The notes under the pieces: model-generated
Database searches by the model: none
What the model was told of the DNA's origin: nothing
Seen by the model: the letters and a program-made list of their open reading frames with translations, nothing else
Part shown: piece by piece, positions 8,297 to 18,087 of the stretch
Numbering within the stretch: the stretch's first letter is position 1
Layout: each line of letters starts with the position of its first letter
Source: Marivita geojedonensis
Lineage (GTDB): Bacteria > Pseudomonadota > Alphaproteobacteria > Rhodobacterales > Rhodobacteraceae
Length of the DNA: 64,000 nucleotides
Assembly (NCBI RefSeq): GCF_002115805.1
Contig: NZ_JFKC01000003.1
Coordinates: 248,001-312,000, forward strand
Direction of reading: 5' to 3'
Made by a program: the position numbers and the translations under genes

Positions 8297-9382
8297 ATGG
8301 ATCGTCGTTCATTCCTACGTGCGTCTACTGTCGGTGCAGGTGCTGCCGCAGCAACCACTCTGGCAACACCGCTTGTCGCTCAGAGCACCCGGACGCTGAC
8401 AATGGTCACATCCTGGCCGCGCGGCTTCGCGGTTCTCGATGACGCAGCAAGCTACTTTGAAACCATGGTGCGCGAAATGTCCGGTGGCAGCCTCGTCATC
8501 GACAAGAAAGCACCGGGCGAACTGGTGGGCGCGTTCGAAGTGTTCGACGCTGTGTCCTCGGGTCAGGCAGACCTGTACCACTCCGCAGACTACTACTTCA
8601 TCGGTCAGCACCCGGGCTACGCGTACTTCACCGCCGTGCCGTTTGGCGGCACCGCGCAGGAAGTATCGAACTGGTACTACCATGGCGGCGGCGAAGAGCT
8701 GCACGACGAACTGGGCTCGATCTTCAACCTCAAGGGTCTGATTGCCGGTAACTCCGGTTCGCAGTCCGGTGGCTGGTTCCGCAACGAAATCACGTCGGCA
8801 GACGACTTCAACGGCCTCAAGTTCCGTATGCCGGGCCTTGGCGGTCAGGTTCTCACCAAGATGGGCGCCTCCGTGCAGAACATTCCGGGTGGCGAACTCT
8901 ACCAGGCTCTGTCCTCGGGTGCGCTCGACGGTCTGGAGTGGGTTGGCCCGATGGCTGACGAACGCGCCGGCTTCCAGGAAGTGGCAAAAGTTTACTACAC
9001 CGCCGGTTTCCACGAGCCGGGTTCGGCGCTTGCTGCCAACGTCAACCTCGACGTCTGGAACGAGCTCAGCGACCAGCACAAGGCCATCCTGCGGTATGCA
9101 TCCATGGCGACCACACAGTTCCAGCTGGCCGAAACTCTCGCCAACAACGGTGCCGCACTGGCCCGTCTGCAGGCGCAGGGCGTCAAGACGCTTCAGTTCT
9201 CCGACGACGTCTGGGATGCGTTCGGCGCAGCCTCGAAAGAGGTCATGGACGAAAACATGAACGACGAACTGTTCGCCAAGATCCGCGCGTCCTTCGAGGA
9301 AAGCCTCGCGACCTCGGCCGCATGGATCAACAAGTCCGACGGTTACTACGTCGAACAGCGCGTTCGCGTTCTGGGTCAGTGA
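8297..9382 (+). CDS. TRAP transporter solute-binding protein, TakP-like (DctP family)
   Basis: A 361-residue periplasmic binding protein for a sodium-driven TRAP transporter. The start at 8297 is chosen over an in-frame ATG ten codons upstream because AAGGGGAGG lies six bases before it. The N-terminus MDRRSFLRAS...TPLVAQS is a Tat-type signal with twin arginine. Motifs YYFIGQHPGYAYF, GGWFRNEI and LEWVGPMADE match the TakP group, which binds 2-oxo acids such as pyruvate in Rhodobacter. Ligand identity is inferred. A stem-loop follows the gene before the two permease genes. Confidence 0.92.
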   Translation: MDRRSFLRASTVGAGAAAATTLATPLVAQSTRTLTMVTSWPRGFAVLDDAASYFETMVREMSGGSLVIDKKAPGELVGAFEVFDAVSSGQADLYHSADYYFIGQHPGYAYFTAVPFGGTAQEVSNWYYHGGGEELHDELGSIFNLKGLIAGNSGSQSGGWFRNEITSADDFNGLKFRMPGLGGQVLTKMGASVQNIPGGELYQALSSGALDGLEWVGPMADERAGFQEVAKVYYTAGFHEPGSALAANVNLDVWNELSDQHKAILRYASMATTQFQLAETLANNGAALARLQAQGVKTLQFSDDVWDAFGAASKEVMDENMNDELFAKIRASFEESLATSAAWINKSDGYYVEQRVRVLGQ

Positions 9383-9406
9383 TCCGGCCAGTTTCACAAT
9401 AATCGG

Positions 9407-9429
9407 GGGCTCCTGCATCGCAGGGGCCC
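9407..9429 (+). other. Stem-loop between dctP-type and dctQ-type genes
   Basis: GGGCTCCTGC-ATC-GCAGGGGCCC pairs over 10 bp with one G-U, followed by CTTGTTTGG. It can act as a 3' stabiliser or partial terminator, giving more binding protein than permease, as is common in binding-protein transport operons. Confidence 0.6.
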
Positions 9430-9516
9430 TTGTTTGGCGTCCGGTACAAAATGCCGGGCAACCCGATACAGGACCCGGGGAGAGAGGGTCCGATCTGGGA
9501 GTGACGGGGGAACATC

Positions 9517-10455
9517 ATGGAAGAGGTCCGTGCAGTCAGCTTTGGTGAAGCCTTAGCTGCGTTCGGGGGCGGAATTGTCTGGGTGCTGCAGAATATTGCC
9601 GCATCCTTCTACAATTTCGGCTACGCAATCACACATCCGGGGCTGTGGCTCGACTGGAGCGACAAACAGGCGATCATGCGGTTTGTCTATTACGGCGGCT
9701 CGGTGGAATTCTTCTTTGTTGTTTTCACCACCTTCCTGATCGTCACGGCCATCGGCCTGTGGCGCAACGACTTCATGTGGGCCTGTGTACGCGGTCTAGA
9801 AGGGATGGCGAACACGGTCGGCCGGTTCTTTGCATGGGCCGGTCTGCTTATGGTGATCCAGCAGGTCGTCATCGTTTTCATGCAGCGGATCTTTACGCGT
9901 CCGGACATCTCGATGGGGTTCGGCATCCCACTCCAGTTCGATATTTCGTGGTGGGCGGAAGAGTTGAAGCTCTACAACGCGCTCGTCGTGACGCTATGTC
10001 TGACCTACACGTTCGTGCAGGGCGGACACGTGCGCGTGGACCTGATCTACTCTGCCGTATCGCACCGGACAAAAAAGATCATCGACATGGTTGGCAGCGT
10101 CATCTTCATGATGCCCATGGCGGTGCTGATCTGGCTCTACAGCTGGTTCTTCATGTGGCGGCACCTGATCGTGCCGAAGCCATCGGCCTCCGAAGACCTC
10201 GACCGCCTGATCAACAAGGCGCGCGCGCTGCGCTGGAACGTCGAGACGATCGGTTTCAGCCCATCGGGGTTCAACGGCTATTTCATGTTCAAGGTGCTTC
10301 TGGTGATAATGTGCGGACTGATCTTCCTTCAGGCCGTCGCCTTCCTCTACCGGTCTTACCTTGAACTCAGGGAAGGCGAAGACAGCCAGGACAAGTATCT
10401 CGACAGGGATGTGCTTGAAGCTGGCGAAGAACCCTACGACCACGCAGAATTCTAA
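9517..10455 (+). CDS. TRAP transporter small permease (DctQ family)
   Basis: A 312-residue membrane protein, longer than the usual 160-230 residues of the DctQ family. Hydrophobic segments appear near residues 64-86, 103-122, 155-172, 189-212 and 258-280, with the family's GGHVRVDL motif about residue 168. It forms the membrane complex with the large permease encoded 14 bases downstream and accepts ligand from the TakP-like protein. The extra length, also seen in the partner, suggests a subtype with elaborated loops. Confidence 0.88.
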   Translation: MEEVRAVSFGEALAAFGGGIVWVLQNIAASFYNFGYAITHPGLWLDWSDKQAIMRFVYYGGSVEFFFVVFTTFLIVTAIGLWRNDFMWACVRGLEGMANTVGRFFAWAGLLMVIQQVVIVFMQRIFTRPDISMGFGIPLQFDISWWAEELKLYNALVVTLCLTYTFVQGGHVRVDLIYSAVSHRTKKIIDMVGSVIFMMPMAVLIWLYSWFFMWRHLIVPKPSASEDLDRLINKARALRWNVETIGFSPSGFNGYFMFKVLLVIMCGLIFLQAVAFLYRSYLELREGEDSQDKYLDRDVLEAGEEPYDHAEF

Positions 10456-10469
10456 GGGCGGAGACAGTC

Positions 10470-12824
10470 ATGCTTTTTGGACTTGATGGCGTCGAGATCG
10501 GCCTGATCATCGTTTTTCTCACGCTCTTCAGCGCAATTCTTTCGGGTTTCCCGGTGGCGTTCGCCATCGGTGGGGCAGGGGCGATTTCCTTTGGAATCAT
10601 CGCCGCACTCGACAGTGCGGGCCTGCTGATCCACCAGGCAATCGACACCGCGTCGCCGGCCTATGCCGCGTTGGTCGCTGAAGGAACCAATCCGAACTCG
10701 ATCTCGATATTCAGGTATCCTGAACTTCCGAGGATCGGTGAACATGTCTTCCCACAGGGCTGGGAGGTCGCGCTTGACCGGAACGTGTCGTTCATTGTGA
10801 ACCGCATCAACGAACGCGTGCTGGCAGGCCAGTCGATCGAAACTCTGCTTGCCGTTCTGATGTTCGTTCTGATGGGGATCGTGCTTGAGCGTTCGAAGAT
10901 TGCAAACGATCTTTTGACGACGATGGCAAGGGTCTTCGGTCCGCTGCCGGGCGGTCTCGCGGTGTCCATCGTTGTGGTGGGTGCGTTCCTCGCGGCATCC
11001 ACCGGGATCGTGGGCGCGACCGTTGTGACGATGGGCCTGTTGGCCTTGCCGACGATGCTTCGGAACAACTATTCGCCGGAACTGGCGACCGGTGTAATCG
11101 CGGCATCCGGGACACTCGGACAGATCATCCCGCCCTCGATTGTGATCGTTCTTCTCGGAACGCTCGCCGGCGACATCTATTCCGCCGCACAGGAAAACCG
11201 CGCCGTTCTTGCGGGCTGTACCGACGCATTGACCTATCTTGGCGAACCGGCGGTTGTGTCGGTCGGAACCCTGTTCCAGGCCGCTCTGCTTCCGGGTATT
11301 CTCCTTGCGGGTCTCTATGCGGCCTATGCCTTTGGGTTCGCGATGCTGAACCCGTCAAAGGCCCCGCCGGTCGAGCTTGGCTCCACCAATGCCGAACCGG
11401 TGACACGGGGTGAGGCTCTGACATGGTTCCTCTTTATTCCGGTCGCGCTGATTGCCGGTACGCTCCTGTTGGGACAGGTCAACGTTGTCGGATCGCAGTC
11501 CACACAGGTGGACAGCTTCTCGGACATCGGCGAGGCGGCAAGCCTGCGCACCAGCGTCAGCCCGGAGTGTCAGGCGTCCATGATCGAACTGCACGGTCAG
11601 GAAGCATGGGACACCGCTGTTGAGGAACAGGAAGCGATCAACGCAGCCGGCGGGCAAGCCCAGAGTGTGCGTCTCAGCGAAGAGGAAATGACCGCAGCCA
11701 TTGCCGAGAAGGTCGCAAATGCTGCGCCCATCGGAACCGGTATTGCCGTTCTGATTGTCATGTTCGGACTGGCGCTCAGCATTGGACGGGGTGTTTCGCC
11801 CAGCGCGGAACCGCGCCCGCTGATCATCGGTGCAGGCGGTTTGGCTCTGATGGTGCTGGTGGATATGCTGTTCATCAAGCCGACGACCTCGGCCAGTGGC
11901 ACCGTTGCCCTGATGGCAATCCCCGCTGTGCTGACGCTCTATGGGACTGCGGCGGCGGTCAGGCTGATGGCCGGGAACGAACTGATCCGCGTCGTGTTCC
12001 CGCCGCTGGTTCTGATTGTCGCCGTGCTGGGGTCCATCCTCGGCGGCATCACCAATCCGACACCCGCTGCGGCACTTGGTGCGGCAGGTGCGATCATGCT
12101 TGCGGCCTATCGTAAACTGCGCGAGCAGGATAAGTCGGGCAAGATCATCATCAACTCCACTTTCGCGGTGGCGATCATGATCCTGATCGGTGTCAATTTC
12201 GATCTCCGGATCAATCTCGACACCGTTTCGGCGGAAAGCTGGGTTGGCTTCTTCGTAGCATATGCGGCCTATCTCTATGCTTTCTTTGGCCTCTTGTTCA
12301 GCTGCTGGGTGCTGTTCCGCTCGGGTGTTCTGACGCCTGCGGTGCGGGAAACGGCAAAGGTAACCAGTATGGTGTTTACCATTCTGATCGCCTCGCAGCT
12401 TCTGAACCTCGTGGTGATTTCATTCGGTGGCGAACACTACATTCAGGATTTCCTGAAGAGCTTCGACAACGAATTCAAGGTGTTCCTGATCGTTATGCTG
12501 ATCATGTTCATCCTTGGCTTCGTTCTCGACTTCCTTGAGATCATCTACATCGTCGTGCCCATCGTCGGTCCGGTTATCTATGGCGGATCCTTCGATCCGG
12601 CATGGGTGACCATCATGATCGCGGTGAACCTGCAGACGTCGTTCCTGACACCGCCCTTCGGTTTTGCACTCTTCTACCTGCGCGGCGTCGCACCGAAAGA
12701 GGTGACAACCGGACATATCTATCGCGGCGTGATCCCGTTCGTGCTGATCCAGGTTCTTGGTCTTGCGATCCTGTGGTTCTTCCCGGGTATCGTGACGATT
12801 GTGCCGGATCTGATGCCGAACTGA
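10470..12824 (+). CDS. TRAP transporter large permease (DctM family), enlarged
   Basis: At 784 residues this is far longer than the typical 425-440 residue DctM ion-coupled permease. Core motifs are present: the N-terminal LSGFPVAFAIGG, the GIVLERSKIANDLL and STGIVGATVVTMGLLALPTML helices, the GQIIPPSIVIVLLG motif, and the C-terminal DFLEIIYIVVPIVGPV and TSFLTPPFGFALFYLRG. Between the halves lies a large insertion (about residues 310-560) with several added membrane helices and a soluble loop near 345-415 containing SPECQASMIELHGQEAWD. It is probably a subfamily trait, not a fusion. A terminator follows. Confidence 0.9.
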   Translation: MLFGLDGVEIGLIIVFLTLFSAILSGFPVAFAIGGAGAISFGIIAALDSAGLLIHQAIDTASPAYAALVAEGTNPNSISIFRYPELPRIGEHVFPQGWEVALDRNVSFIVNRINERVLAGQSIETLLAVLMFVLMGIVLERSKIANDLLTTMARVFGPLPGGLAVSIVVVGAFLAASTGIVGATVVTMGLLALPTMLRNNYSPELATGVIAASGTLGQIIPPSIVIVLLGTLAGDIYSAAQENRAVLAGCTDALTYLGEPAVVSVGTLFQAALLPGILLAGLYAAYAFGFAMLNPSKAPPVELGSTNAEPVTRGEALTWFLFIPVALIAGTLLLGQVNVVGSQSTQVDSFSDIGEAASLRTSVSPECQASMIELHGQEAWDTAVEEQEAINAAGGQAQSVRLSEEEMTAAIAEKVANAAPIGTGIAVLIVMFGLALSIGRGVSPSAEPRPLIIGAGGLALMVLVDMLFIKPTTSASGTVALMAIPAVLTLYGTAAAVRLMAGNELIRVVFPPLVLIVAVLGSILGGITNPTPAAALGAAGAIMLAAYRKLREQDKSGKIIINSTFAVAIMILIGVNFDLRINLDTVSAESWVGFFVAYAAYLYAFFGLLFSCWVLFRSGVLTPAVRETAKVTSMVFTILIASQLLNLVVISFGGEHYIQDFLKSFDNEFKVFLIVMLIMFILGFVLDFLEIIYIVVPIVGPVIYGGSFDPAWVTIMIAVNLQTSFLTPPFGFALFYLRGVAPKEVTTGHIYRGVIPFVLIQVLGLAILWFFPGIVTIVPDLMPN

Positions 12825-12846
12825 TCGGCGACAGAAATCCAAAGCG

Positions 12847-12875
12847 AAAGGCCGCCCCCGAGGGCGGCCTTTTTC
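12847..12875. terminator. Bidirectional intrinsic terminator
   Basis: AAAGGCCGCCC-CCGA-GGGCGGCCTTTTT forms a strong GC stem flanked by A and T runs. It lies between the convergent TRAP permease and cupin genes and could serve both strands. Confidence 0.88.
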
Positions 12876-12878
12876 GTT

Positions 12879-13265
12879 TCAGTCTTCGTTCGGATCTGCC
12901 TCGGCATCGGCCTTTGACTTGTGCTCCGTCCCGGGCTCATGTTCGGGTGGGGAATAGGTCGTATAGAGCCGCATCATCCCCGAGCCGGTATTCCTGAAGT
13001 TGTGATATTGGCCGGAAGGCACGATTGCCACGTCGCCAGCCCACACGGGCATCTCGTCATCGCCGATCTTGGCTGTTCCCGTACCGTCCACGAAATAAAG
13101 AAGCTGATCATGGCCTTCATGGGTCTCGCCACCGATCTCACCACCTTCGGGAATCGCCATGAGAACCAATTGCGTCTTGTTCCCTGTCCAGATCACTTCG
13201 CGGAACTTGTCGTTGCTCCGCGCCAGTTCCGCCACCGGCAGTACCAATGTGTCATGTTCAGCCAT
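12879..13265 (-). CDS. Single-domain cupin protein
   Basis: A 128-residue cupin. Motif 1 reads GGEIGGETHEGHDQLLYFVDGTG and motif 2 reads WAGDVAIVPSGQYHNFRNTG, giving the usual His/His/Glu/His metal set on a small beta-barrel. The start at 13265 is preferred because the beta-barrel begins soon after and the longer frame upstream has no cupin-like sequence. The polar C-terminus (about residues 105-128) is Glu/Lys/Asp-rich and probably disordered. The family includes dioxygenases, isomerases and sugar-binding regulators; nothing here decides between them. Confidence 0.88.
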   Translation of the reverse strand: MAEHDTLVLPVAELARSNDKFREVIWTGNKTQLVLMAIPEGGEIGGETHEGHDQLLYFVDGTGTAKIGDDEMPVWAGDVAIVPSGQYHNFRNTGSGMMRLYTTYSPPEHEPGTEHKSKADAEADPNED

Positions 13266-13338
13266 GAATGCTCGCTCCTGTGTCGTTGCGACAGAAGAAC
13301 GTGCGACTTCGGGATCCGTTCCCGTAGCTGACTGACGG

Positions 13339-14151
13339 CTACCCGCGAAGATCGGGAAGTGAGATGTTGGCCACCTGCTCGGCAATCGGATCCGTGGACA
13401 TCGGGTGCGTGTCAGCCGAATAGCTGTCCCTGCTGCGGAACGGCTCCCATCCACCATGGCGGTAAAGTTCCAGCCCCGAGAAGGCGGACTTGTACCCCAT
13501 TTTCGCGCTGCCGGGCACCCAATAGCCAAGATAGACATAAGGCAATCCGGCCTCTCGCGCGATCTCCACATGATCGAGGATCATGTAGGTGCCAAGGCTC
13601 TGCGCCGGAACGTCGGGCGAATAGAAGGAATAGACCATGCTCAACCCGTCATCGAGCACATCGGTCAGACACACCGCCTGCAATTCGCGCGTCACCTCAT
13701 CGCTGTATTCGATCACACGTGACCGGATCGGCGTTTCCTCGACCATGGCCGCGAAATCGAACACATCCATATCCGCCATTCCGCCATCGGCATGGCGCGC
13801 ATCCAGATAGGTTCGGAACAGCTCGTACTGGTCTTCTGTGGCCCAGGCGCTTGTCGCCCGCCGCCGCAGATGAGCGTTGCGTTTGATGGTCCGTTTCTGA
13901 CTGCGGGACGGACGGAACTTTTCCACCGAGATCCGCGCCGAAAGGCAGGCCGCACAGTCCGAACAGGACGGGCGGTAAAGGACGTTCTGCGACCGTCTGA
14001 AACCCTGTTTCGACAGGCTGTTGTTCAACTTGTCCGCCGCTTCACCCTGAAGGGCGGTGAACAGCTTGCGCTCCATCCGGCCCGGAAGATACGGGCAGGG
14101 CTGAGGCGCAGTCACATAGAACTGCGGCGCAAGTGGCAGCGAGTGGCGCAT
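13339..14151 (-). CDS. bpt: Aspartate/glutamate leucyltransferase (N-end rule)
   Basis: A 270-residue leucyl-tRNA-protein transferase that adds leucine to proteins with N-terminal Asp or Glu, creating ClpS/ClpAP degradation signals. The start is placed at [22 protein letters not shown], the characteristic N-terminus of the family; a longer frame adds 18 unrelated residues. The conserved Cys cluster (CPYLPGR, then [15 protein letters not shown]) and the C-terminal [17 protein letters not shown] motif are present. Cytoplasmic. Length is normal for the family. Confidence 0.94.
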   Translation of the reverse strand: MRHSLPLAPQFYVTAPQPCPYLPGRMERKLFTALQGEAADKLNNSLSKQGFRRSQNVLYRPSCSDCAACLSARISVEKFRPSRSQKRTIKRNAHLRRRATSAWATEDQYELFRTYLDARHADGGMADMDVFDFAAMVEETPIRSRVIEYSDEVTRELQAVCLTDVLDDGLSMVYSFYSPDVPAQSLGTYMILDHVEIAREAGLPYVYLGYWVPGSAKMGYKSAFSGLELYRHGGWEPFRSRDSYSADTHPMSTDPIAEQVANISLPDLRG

Positions 14152-14228
14152 AGGGTTCTCTTTGTCGTACGGGCTGACCGTAGCCCAAGGCTTTGGTTCC
14201 GCCAACCCCCCAGAAACGGCGGGGTCGC

Positions 14229-14816
14229 TCAGCGTTCGAGGATCAGGCGGCCGTTGTTGATTTCCAGCCGGGCAAACCGGTTGAGGTATTCCATCCCAAG
14301 CAGAGATTTGCTCATTTCGCCTTCATTGACAAAGGCGCGCACATCGCTGTCGTGAAACGGTCCTAGCGCCACATCCTCAAGCCGGACCGGCGCGGTCCGC
14401 ACAGGACCGTTCGCCGTCATGGCCTCGGAATAAAAGATCATGTCCTCGTCTGTCAGACCGATCCGTTCGGCGTCCTGCTGCGTCAGGACCATCCCTGTCG
14501 CCCCTGTATCGACGACGAACCGAACCGGTGCGTCGTTGATTTCAAGAGTGAGGTAGTAATGCCCATCCGGCCCACGCGGCACCTCGATCCGACCAGCCTC
14601 CGCCATGACAAGCTGCTGTGGCTGGACCGTCTGACGGATATCGCCCCAAAGACCGACCGCCGCGATCACACCGAGAAAGATCAGGCCCCAGATCGCGCCC
14701 TGCTGCAGGGTACGGTTCAGGCTCTGCCGGTTTTGCACGAAGAACCAAAAACCGATGACGGCGCCAAGCAGCACCAGATAGGCCAGATTGCCATACTCCA
14801 TCGCGGTCATTGTCAC
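14229..14816 (-). CDS. Membrane-anchored retropepsin-like aspartic protease
   Basis: A 195-residue protein of the TIGR02281-type clan AA proteases. Two hydrophobic segments at about residues 11-28 and 41-57 anchor it; the C-terminal domain carries the single retroviral-type catalytic motif [11 protein letters not shown] (Asp103), followed by [19 protein letters not shown] near the end, the second conserved block. Such proteins are expected to dimerise to form an active site. Substrate unknown. The exact start among three Met codons within the first six residues is uncertain. Confidence 0.87.
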   Translation of the reverse strand: MTMTAMEYGNLAYLVLLGAVIGFWFFVQNRQSLNRTLQQGAIWGLIFLGVIAAVGLWGDIRQTVQPQQLVMAEAGRIEVPRGPDGHYYLTLEINDAPVRFVVDTGATGMVLTQQDAERIGLTDEDMIFYSEAMTANGPVRTAPVRLEDVALGPFHDSDVRAFVNEGEMSKSLLGMEYLNRFARLEINNGRLILER

Positions 14817-14877
14817 ACCCCAGCTTGCCCTTCAGGAAATGTAGGTCAGCGGGGCGCGGTTTTGTAGGGCAGGCTGC

Positions 14878-15501
14878 TTATGCCCCCATCATGAGCCCAA
14901 ATCCGCGGATGCCGTCCAGAACGAACTGAACCGAAAGCGCGGCCAGAAGCATCCCCAGAAGCCTTGTCACAACGACGATCCCGGTCTTGCCCAGCGCGCG
15001 TTCGATGAAGGTCGCACTCAGGAACAGCACAAACACGATGGCCAGAACGCCCACCATCACGCCCAGAACCGACATCATCCCAACCGTACCGTCGGCCTGA
15101 CCGACCAGCAGGATGATCGATGCGATTGCCCCGGGTCCGGCAATCAGCGGGATTGCAATTGGAAACACCGAGGGATCGGGCACGTCGTCCATCTCGGCCT
15201 GATCTTCGCGTCGTTTTGTACGCCGTTCGAAAAGCATGTCGAGGGCCGTCAGAAACAGCAGGATACCACCGGCGATGCGGAAGGCCGGCATGGAGATGCC
15301 GATAAACCCAAGAACCTGCTCGCCCAGAAAGGCAAACAGAAACAGAAGCCCTGCCGCAATCACTGTTGCCCGCACGGCAATCGCCCGACGGTGCTGCGCC
15401 GTCATTCCGGGTGTCAGGGCAATGAAGATCGGCGTCAGTCCGATCGGGTCGATGACCACGAACATGGTGACGAAGGCGGATATGAGAAAGGCGCTGTCCA
15501 T
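14878..15501 (-). CDS. marC: MarC-family integral membrane protein
   Basis: A 207-residue protein with six predicted membrane helices, beginning MDSAFLISAFVTMFVVIDPIGLTPIF, the MarC signature. The second conserved block PSVFPIAIPLIAGPGAIASIILL lies around residues 110-133. MarC family members (also called NAAT transporters) have been linked to small neutral amino-acid export, but the E. coli protein has no firm function. A charged cytoplasmic loop (RRTKRREDQAEMDD) separates the halves. It is encoded upstream of the aspartic protease gene on the same strand. Confidence 0.9.
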   Translation of the reverse strand: MDSAFLISAFVTMFVVIDPIGLTPIFIALTPGMTAQHRRAIAVRATVIAAGLLFLFAFLGEQVLGFIGISMPAFRIAGGILLFLTALDMLFERRTKRREDQAEMDDVPDPSVFPIAIPLIAGPGAIASIILLVGQADGTVGMMSVLGVMVGVLAIVFVLFLSATFIERALGKTGIVVVTRLLGMLLAALSVQFVLDGIRGFGLMMGA

Positions 15502-15575
15502 GATCCCCGCTCAATCACGTTCGTGCCCGTGGCGCAAGCGCTGTACGCTAAGAACACGTTTCGCCAGCGCGCCTC

Positions 15576-17429
15576 TCAGGCGCTTTCCGCCGCCTCGAGT
15601 TTCTCCAGCGCCTTTTCCCAAAGCGCTTCAGCGCGGCTCAAGCCCTCCATCACCTCGGCATATTTCCGGTTCCAGGTCTCCAACTCGCCTTTGCGGGCGT
15701 CCTCATACAGCGCCGGGTCGGCGAGTTTCTTCGCCAGCGTCTCGCGCATCTCCTCGATCTTCTCGACCCGCGCTTCGCATTTGCGCACCTCGGCGCGCAG
15801 CGCAAGCATGGTGTCCCGGTCGGGCCGGGCAGGGCGCGCAGGCTTGGGCTTCTCGGGCTTCACCGGCTTGTCAGCAGCCAGCAGCATGGCGCGATAGGCA
15901 TCGAGGTCGTCCTCATAGGGCGCCACAGTGCCGTCTTTCACCAGCCAAAGCCGGTCGGCCACCATCGACATCAGATGCATGTCATGGCTCACAAGGATCA
16001 CCGCCCCCGAATAGGCGGTCAGCGCCTCAACCAGCGCTTCGCGGCTCTCGATATCAAGGTGGTTGGTCGGTTCGTCGAGGATCAGCAGATGTGGCGCGTC
16101 CAAAGTTGCCAAAAGCAGCGACAGCCGTGCCTTCTGCCCACCCGACAGCTTGCCCACGACGGTTTCCGCCTGCGCCGCCATCAGCCCGAACCCGGCCAAC
16201 CGCGCGCGGTGCCGTGTCGGCATCTCATCGGGGCGCGCCCGACGCAGGTGGTCAAGCGGTGTCTCGTCCACGTGCAACTCGTCCACCTGGTGCTGGGCAA
16301 AGAACCCGATCCGCAGCTTCGACGACCGCGTGATCCGACCCGCCATCAGCGGCAGACGGTCGGACAGCAGCTTGGCCAGAGTGGACTTCCCCTGGCCGTT
16401 CTTGCCCAGAAGCGCGATCCGGTCATCCTGATCGATCCGCAGGTCCAGCTTGCGCAGCACCTCGGTGTCGCCATAGCCGGTGACCCCGTTCTCCACGCGA
16501 ATGATCGGCGGCGACAGTTCATCGGGCTGCGGAAAGGTGAAGACGCGCTTGGCGATGTCTTCCGGCGCCGCCACCATGTCCATCCGCTCGATCATCTTCA
16601 GCCGCGACTGCGCCTGCTTGGCCTTGCTCGCCTTGGCGCGGAACCGGTCGACAAAGCTCTGCAGATGCGCCACGCGCGTCTGCTGCTTCTTGGCCACCGC
16701 CGCCGCCTGCGCCCGCCGTTCGGCGCGCTGCCGCGCGAATTGGTCATAGGGTCCCTGATAATAGGTCAGTCGCCGATCTTCGAGATGCAGGATCGACCCC
16801 ACCGCCCGGTTCAGCAATCCGCGGTCGTGGCTGATGACGATCACCGTATAGGGATATTTCGCCAGATAACTTTCCAGCCACAGCGCGCCTTCAAGGTCCA
16901 GATAGTTGGTCGGTTCATCGAGCAGCAGCAGATCGGGCTGGGCAAAAAGCACCCCCGCCAAAGCCACCCGCATGCGCCAACCGCCCGAAAAGGCCGAGCA
17001 TGGCATCCGCTGCTCGTCATCATCAAAGCCCAGCCCCTTGAGGATCGCTGCCGCCCGCGCTTCCGCCGACCACGCATCGATATCCGCCAGCCGCGTCTGT
17101 ACCTCGGCGATGCGTGCCCCGTCCGTGGCTGTCGCCGCCTCGGCCATGAGGGCAGCGCGCTCGGTATCTGCGGCCAGAACCGTATCGATCAGAGAGACCG
17201 ACGACCCCGGCACCTCCTGGCTCACCCCGCCGATCCGCGCCCCGCGCGGCACGGAAAGACTGCCGCCTTCCAGCACCAGTTCCCCGCGGATCAGCCGGAA
17301 CAGCGTTGTTTTTCCTGCCCCGTTCGGCCCGACAAGACCCACCTTGTGGCCATCGGGAATAACGGCACTCGCGCCCTCGAAAAGAGGGCGCCCTTCAACG
17401 GAATAGGTGATGTCTTCGATCTTCAGCAT
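15576..17429 (-). CDS. ABC-F family ATPase
   Basis: A 617-residue soluble protein with two ABC ATPase domains and no membrane segments, the ABC-F layout of ribosome-associated factors (Uup/YheS/EttA relatives). Walker A motifs [11 protein letters not shown] and [11 protein letters not shown], signatures [12 protein letters not shown] and [12 protein letters not shown], and Walker B boxes [12 protein letters not shown] and [12 protein letters not shown] are all intact. The inter-domain linker is Arg/Lys/Gln-rich, as expected for the P-site tRNA-interaction motif, and a C-terminal coiled coil spans about residues 545-617. The start at 17429 ([13 protein letters not shown]) is the family N-terminus. 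It may rescue or tune stalled ribosomes. Confidence 0.93.
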   Translation of the reverse strand: MLKIEDITYSVEGRPLFEGASAVIPDGHKVGLVGPNGAGKTTLFRLIRGELVLEGGSLSVPRGARIGGVSQEVPGSSVSLIDTVLAADTERAALMAEAATATDGARIAEVQTRLADIDAWSAEARAAAILKGLGFDDDEQRMPCSAFSGGWRMRVALAGVLFAQPDLLLLDEPTNYLDLEGALWLESYLAKYPYTVIVISHDRGLLNRAVGSILHLEDRRLTYYQGPYDQFARQRAERRAQAAAVAKKQQTRVAHLQSFVDRFRAKASKAKQAQSRLKMIERMDMVAAPEDIAKRVFTFPQPDELSPPIIRVENGVTGYGDTEVLRKLDLRIDQDDRIALLGKNGQGKSTLAKLLSDRLPLMAGRITRSSKLRIGFFAQHQVDELHVDETPLDHLRRARPDEMPTRHRARLAGFGLMAAQAETVVGKLSGGQKARLSLLLATLDAPHLLILDEPTNHLDIESREALVEALTAYSGAVILVSHDMHLMSMVADRLWLVKDGTVAPYEDDLDAYRAMLLAADKPVKPEKPKPARPARPDRDTMLALRAEVRKCEARVEKIEEMRETLAKKLADPALYEDARKGELETWNRKYAEVMEGLSRAEALWEKALEKLEAAESA

Positions 17430-17484
17430 GGCACGCCCATAGCAACGCCGGTGATGACAAACCAGCACCCTTCGCTTCTTTGGG

Positions 17485-17527
17485 CCAAAAATACCTCGGG
17501 GGTTCGGCGGCAGAGCCCCCGTACGCC
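17485..17527. repeat. Dispersed hairpin repeat, copy B
   Basis: CCAAAAATACCTCGGGGG is followed by a G-rich/C-rich segment ending AGCCCCCGTACGCC. It has the same order of elements as the copies at 3499 and 37391. It lies in the divergent region between the ABC-F gene and ndk. Confidence 0.55.
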
Positions 17528-17605
17528 ACGGCAGGGGCTTTCCAACGCCAAACCCTCATGCTAACGGGCGCACCAATCCTTAAACCCAACCACGGAGCGA
17601 CCATC

Positions 17606-18028
17606 ATGGCCCTCGAACGTACATTCTCGATCATCAAGCCCGACGCCACCCGCCGCAACCTGACCGGCAAGATCAACGCCAAGTTCGAAGAAGCGGGCCT
17701 GCGCATCGTTGCGCAGAAGCGCATCCACCTGACCAAGGCGCAGGCTGGCAAGTTCTACGCCGTACACGCCGAGCGTCCATTCTACGACGAACTGTGCGAA
17801 TTCATGGCCTCCGAGCCGGTTGTCGTGCAGGTTCTCGAAGGCGAAGGCGCAATTGCCAAGAACCGCGAAGTCATGGGCGCAACCAACCCGGCAGACGCCG
17901 CTCCCGGCACCATCCGCGCCGAGTTCGCCGAATCCGTTGGTGAAAACTCCGTGCATGGCTCCGACGCTCCGGAAACCGCAGCAGAAGAAATCGCATTTTT
18001 CTTCTCGGGTCTCGAACTGGTCGGCTAA
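17606..18028 (+). CDS. ndk: Nucleoside diphosphate kinase
   Basis: A 140-residue enzyme that transfers the gamma-phosphate between nucleoside tri- and diphosphates through a phosphohistidine. The start [14 protein letters not shown] is the family N-terminus, and the active-site block [20 protein letters not shown] contains the catalytic His. Length is typical. It is a single-gene unit, ending in a strong terminator, between the ABC-F gene and the tfoX-like gene, which read the other way. Confidence 0.98.
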   Translation: MALERTFSIIKPDATRRNLTGKINAKFEEAGLRIVAQKRIHLTKAQAGKFYAVHAERPFYDELCEFMASEPVVVQVLEGEGAIAKNREVMGATNPADAAPGTIRAEFAESVGENSVHGSDAPETAAEEIAFFFSGLELVG

Positions 18029-18057
18029 GCCACCCGTCGCAGACGTCTGACATGATG

Positions 18058-18087
18058 TAAGCCGGGCATTTGCCCGGCTTATTTTTT
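18058..18087 (+). terminator. Intrinsic terminator of ndk
   Basis: TAAGCCGGGCA-TT-TGCCCGGCTTA, an 11-bp perfect stem, followed by TTTTTT. The 3' end of the convergent tfoX-like gene lies inside it: its stop codon is part of the stem. Confidence 0.92.

Noticed and set aside
15975-17564. 529-codon open frame antisense to the ABC-F gene
   Set aside because: Low-complexity, His/Arg/Gln-rich translation and no family signal; it mirrors the coding constraints of the ABC-F gene.
17469-17605. N-terminal extension of Ndk (from 17480)
   Set aside because: The extra 42 residues have no similarity to Ndk and run through a GC-rich hairpin repeat; the family start is at 17606.
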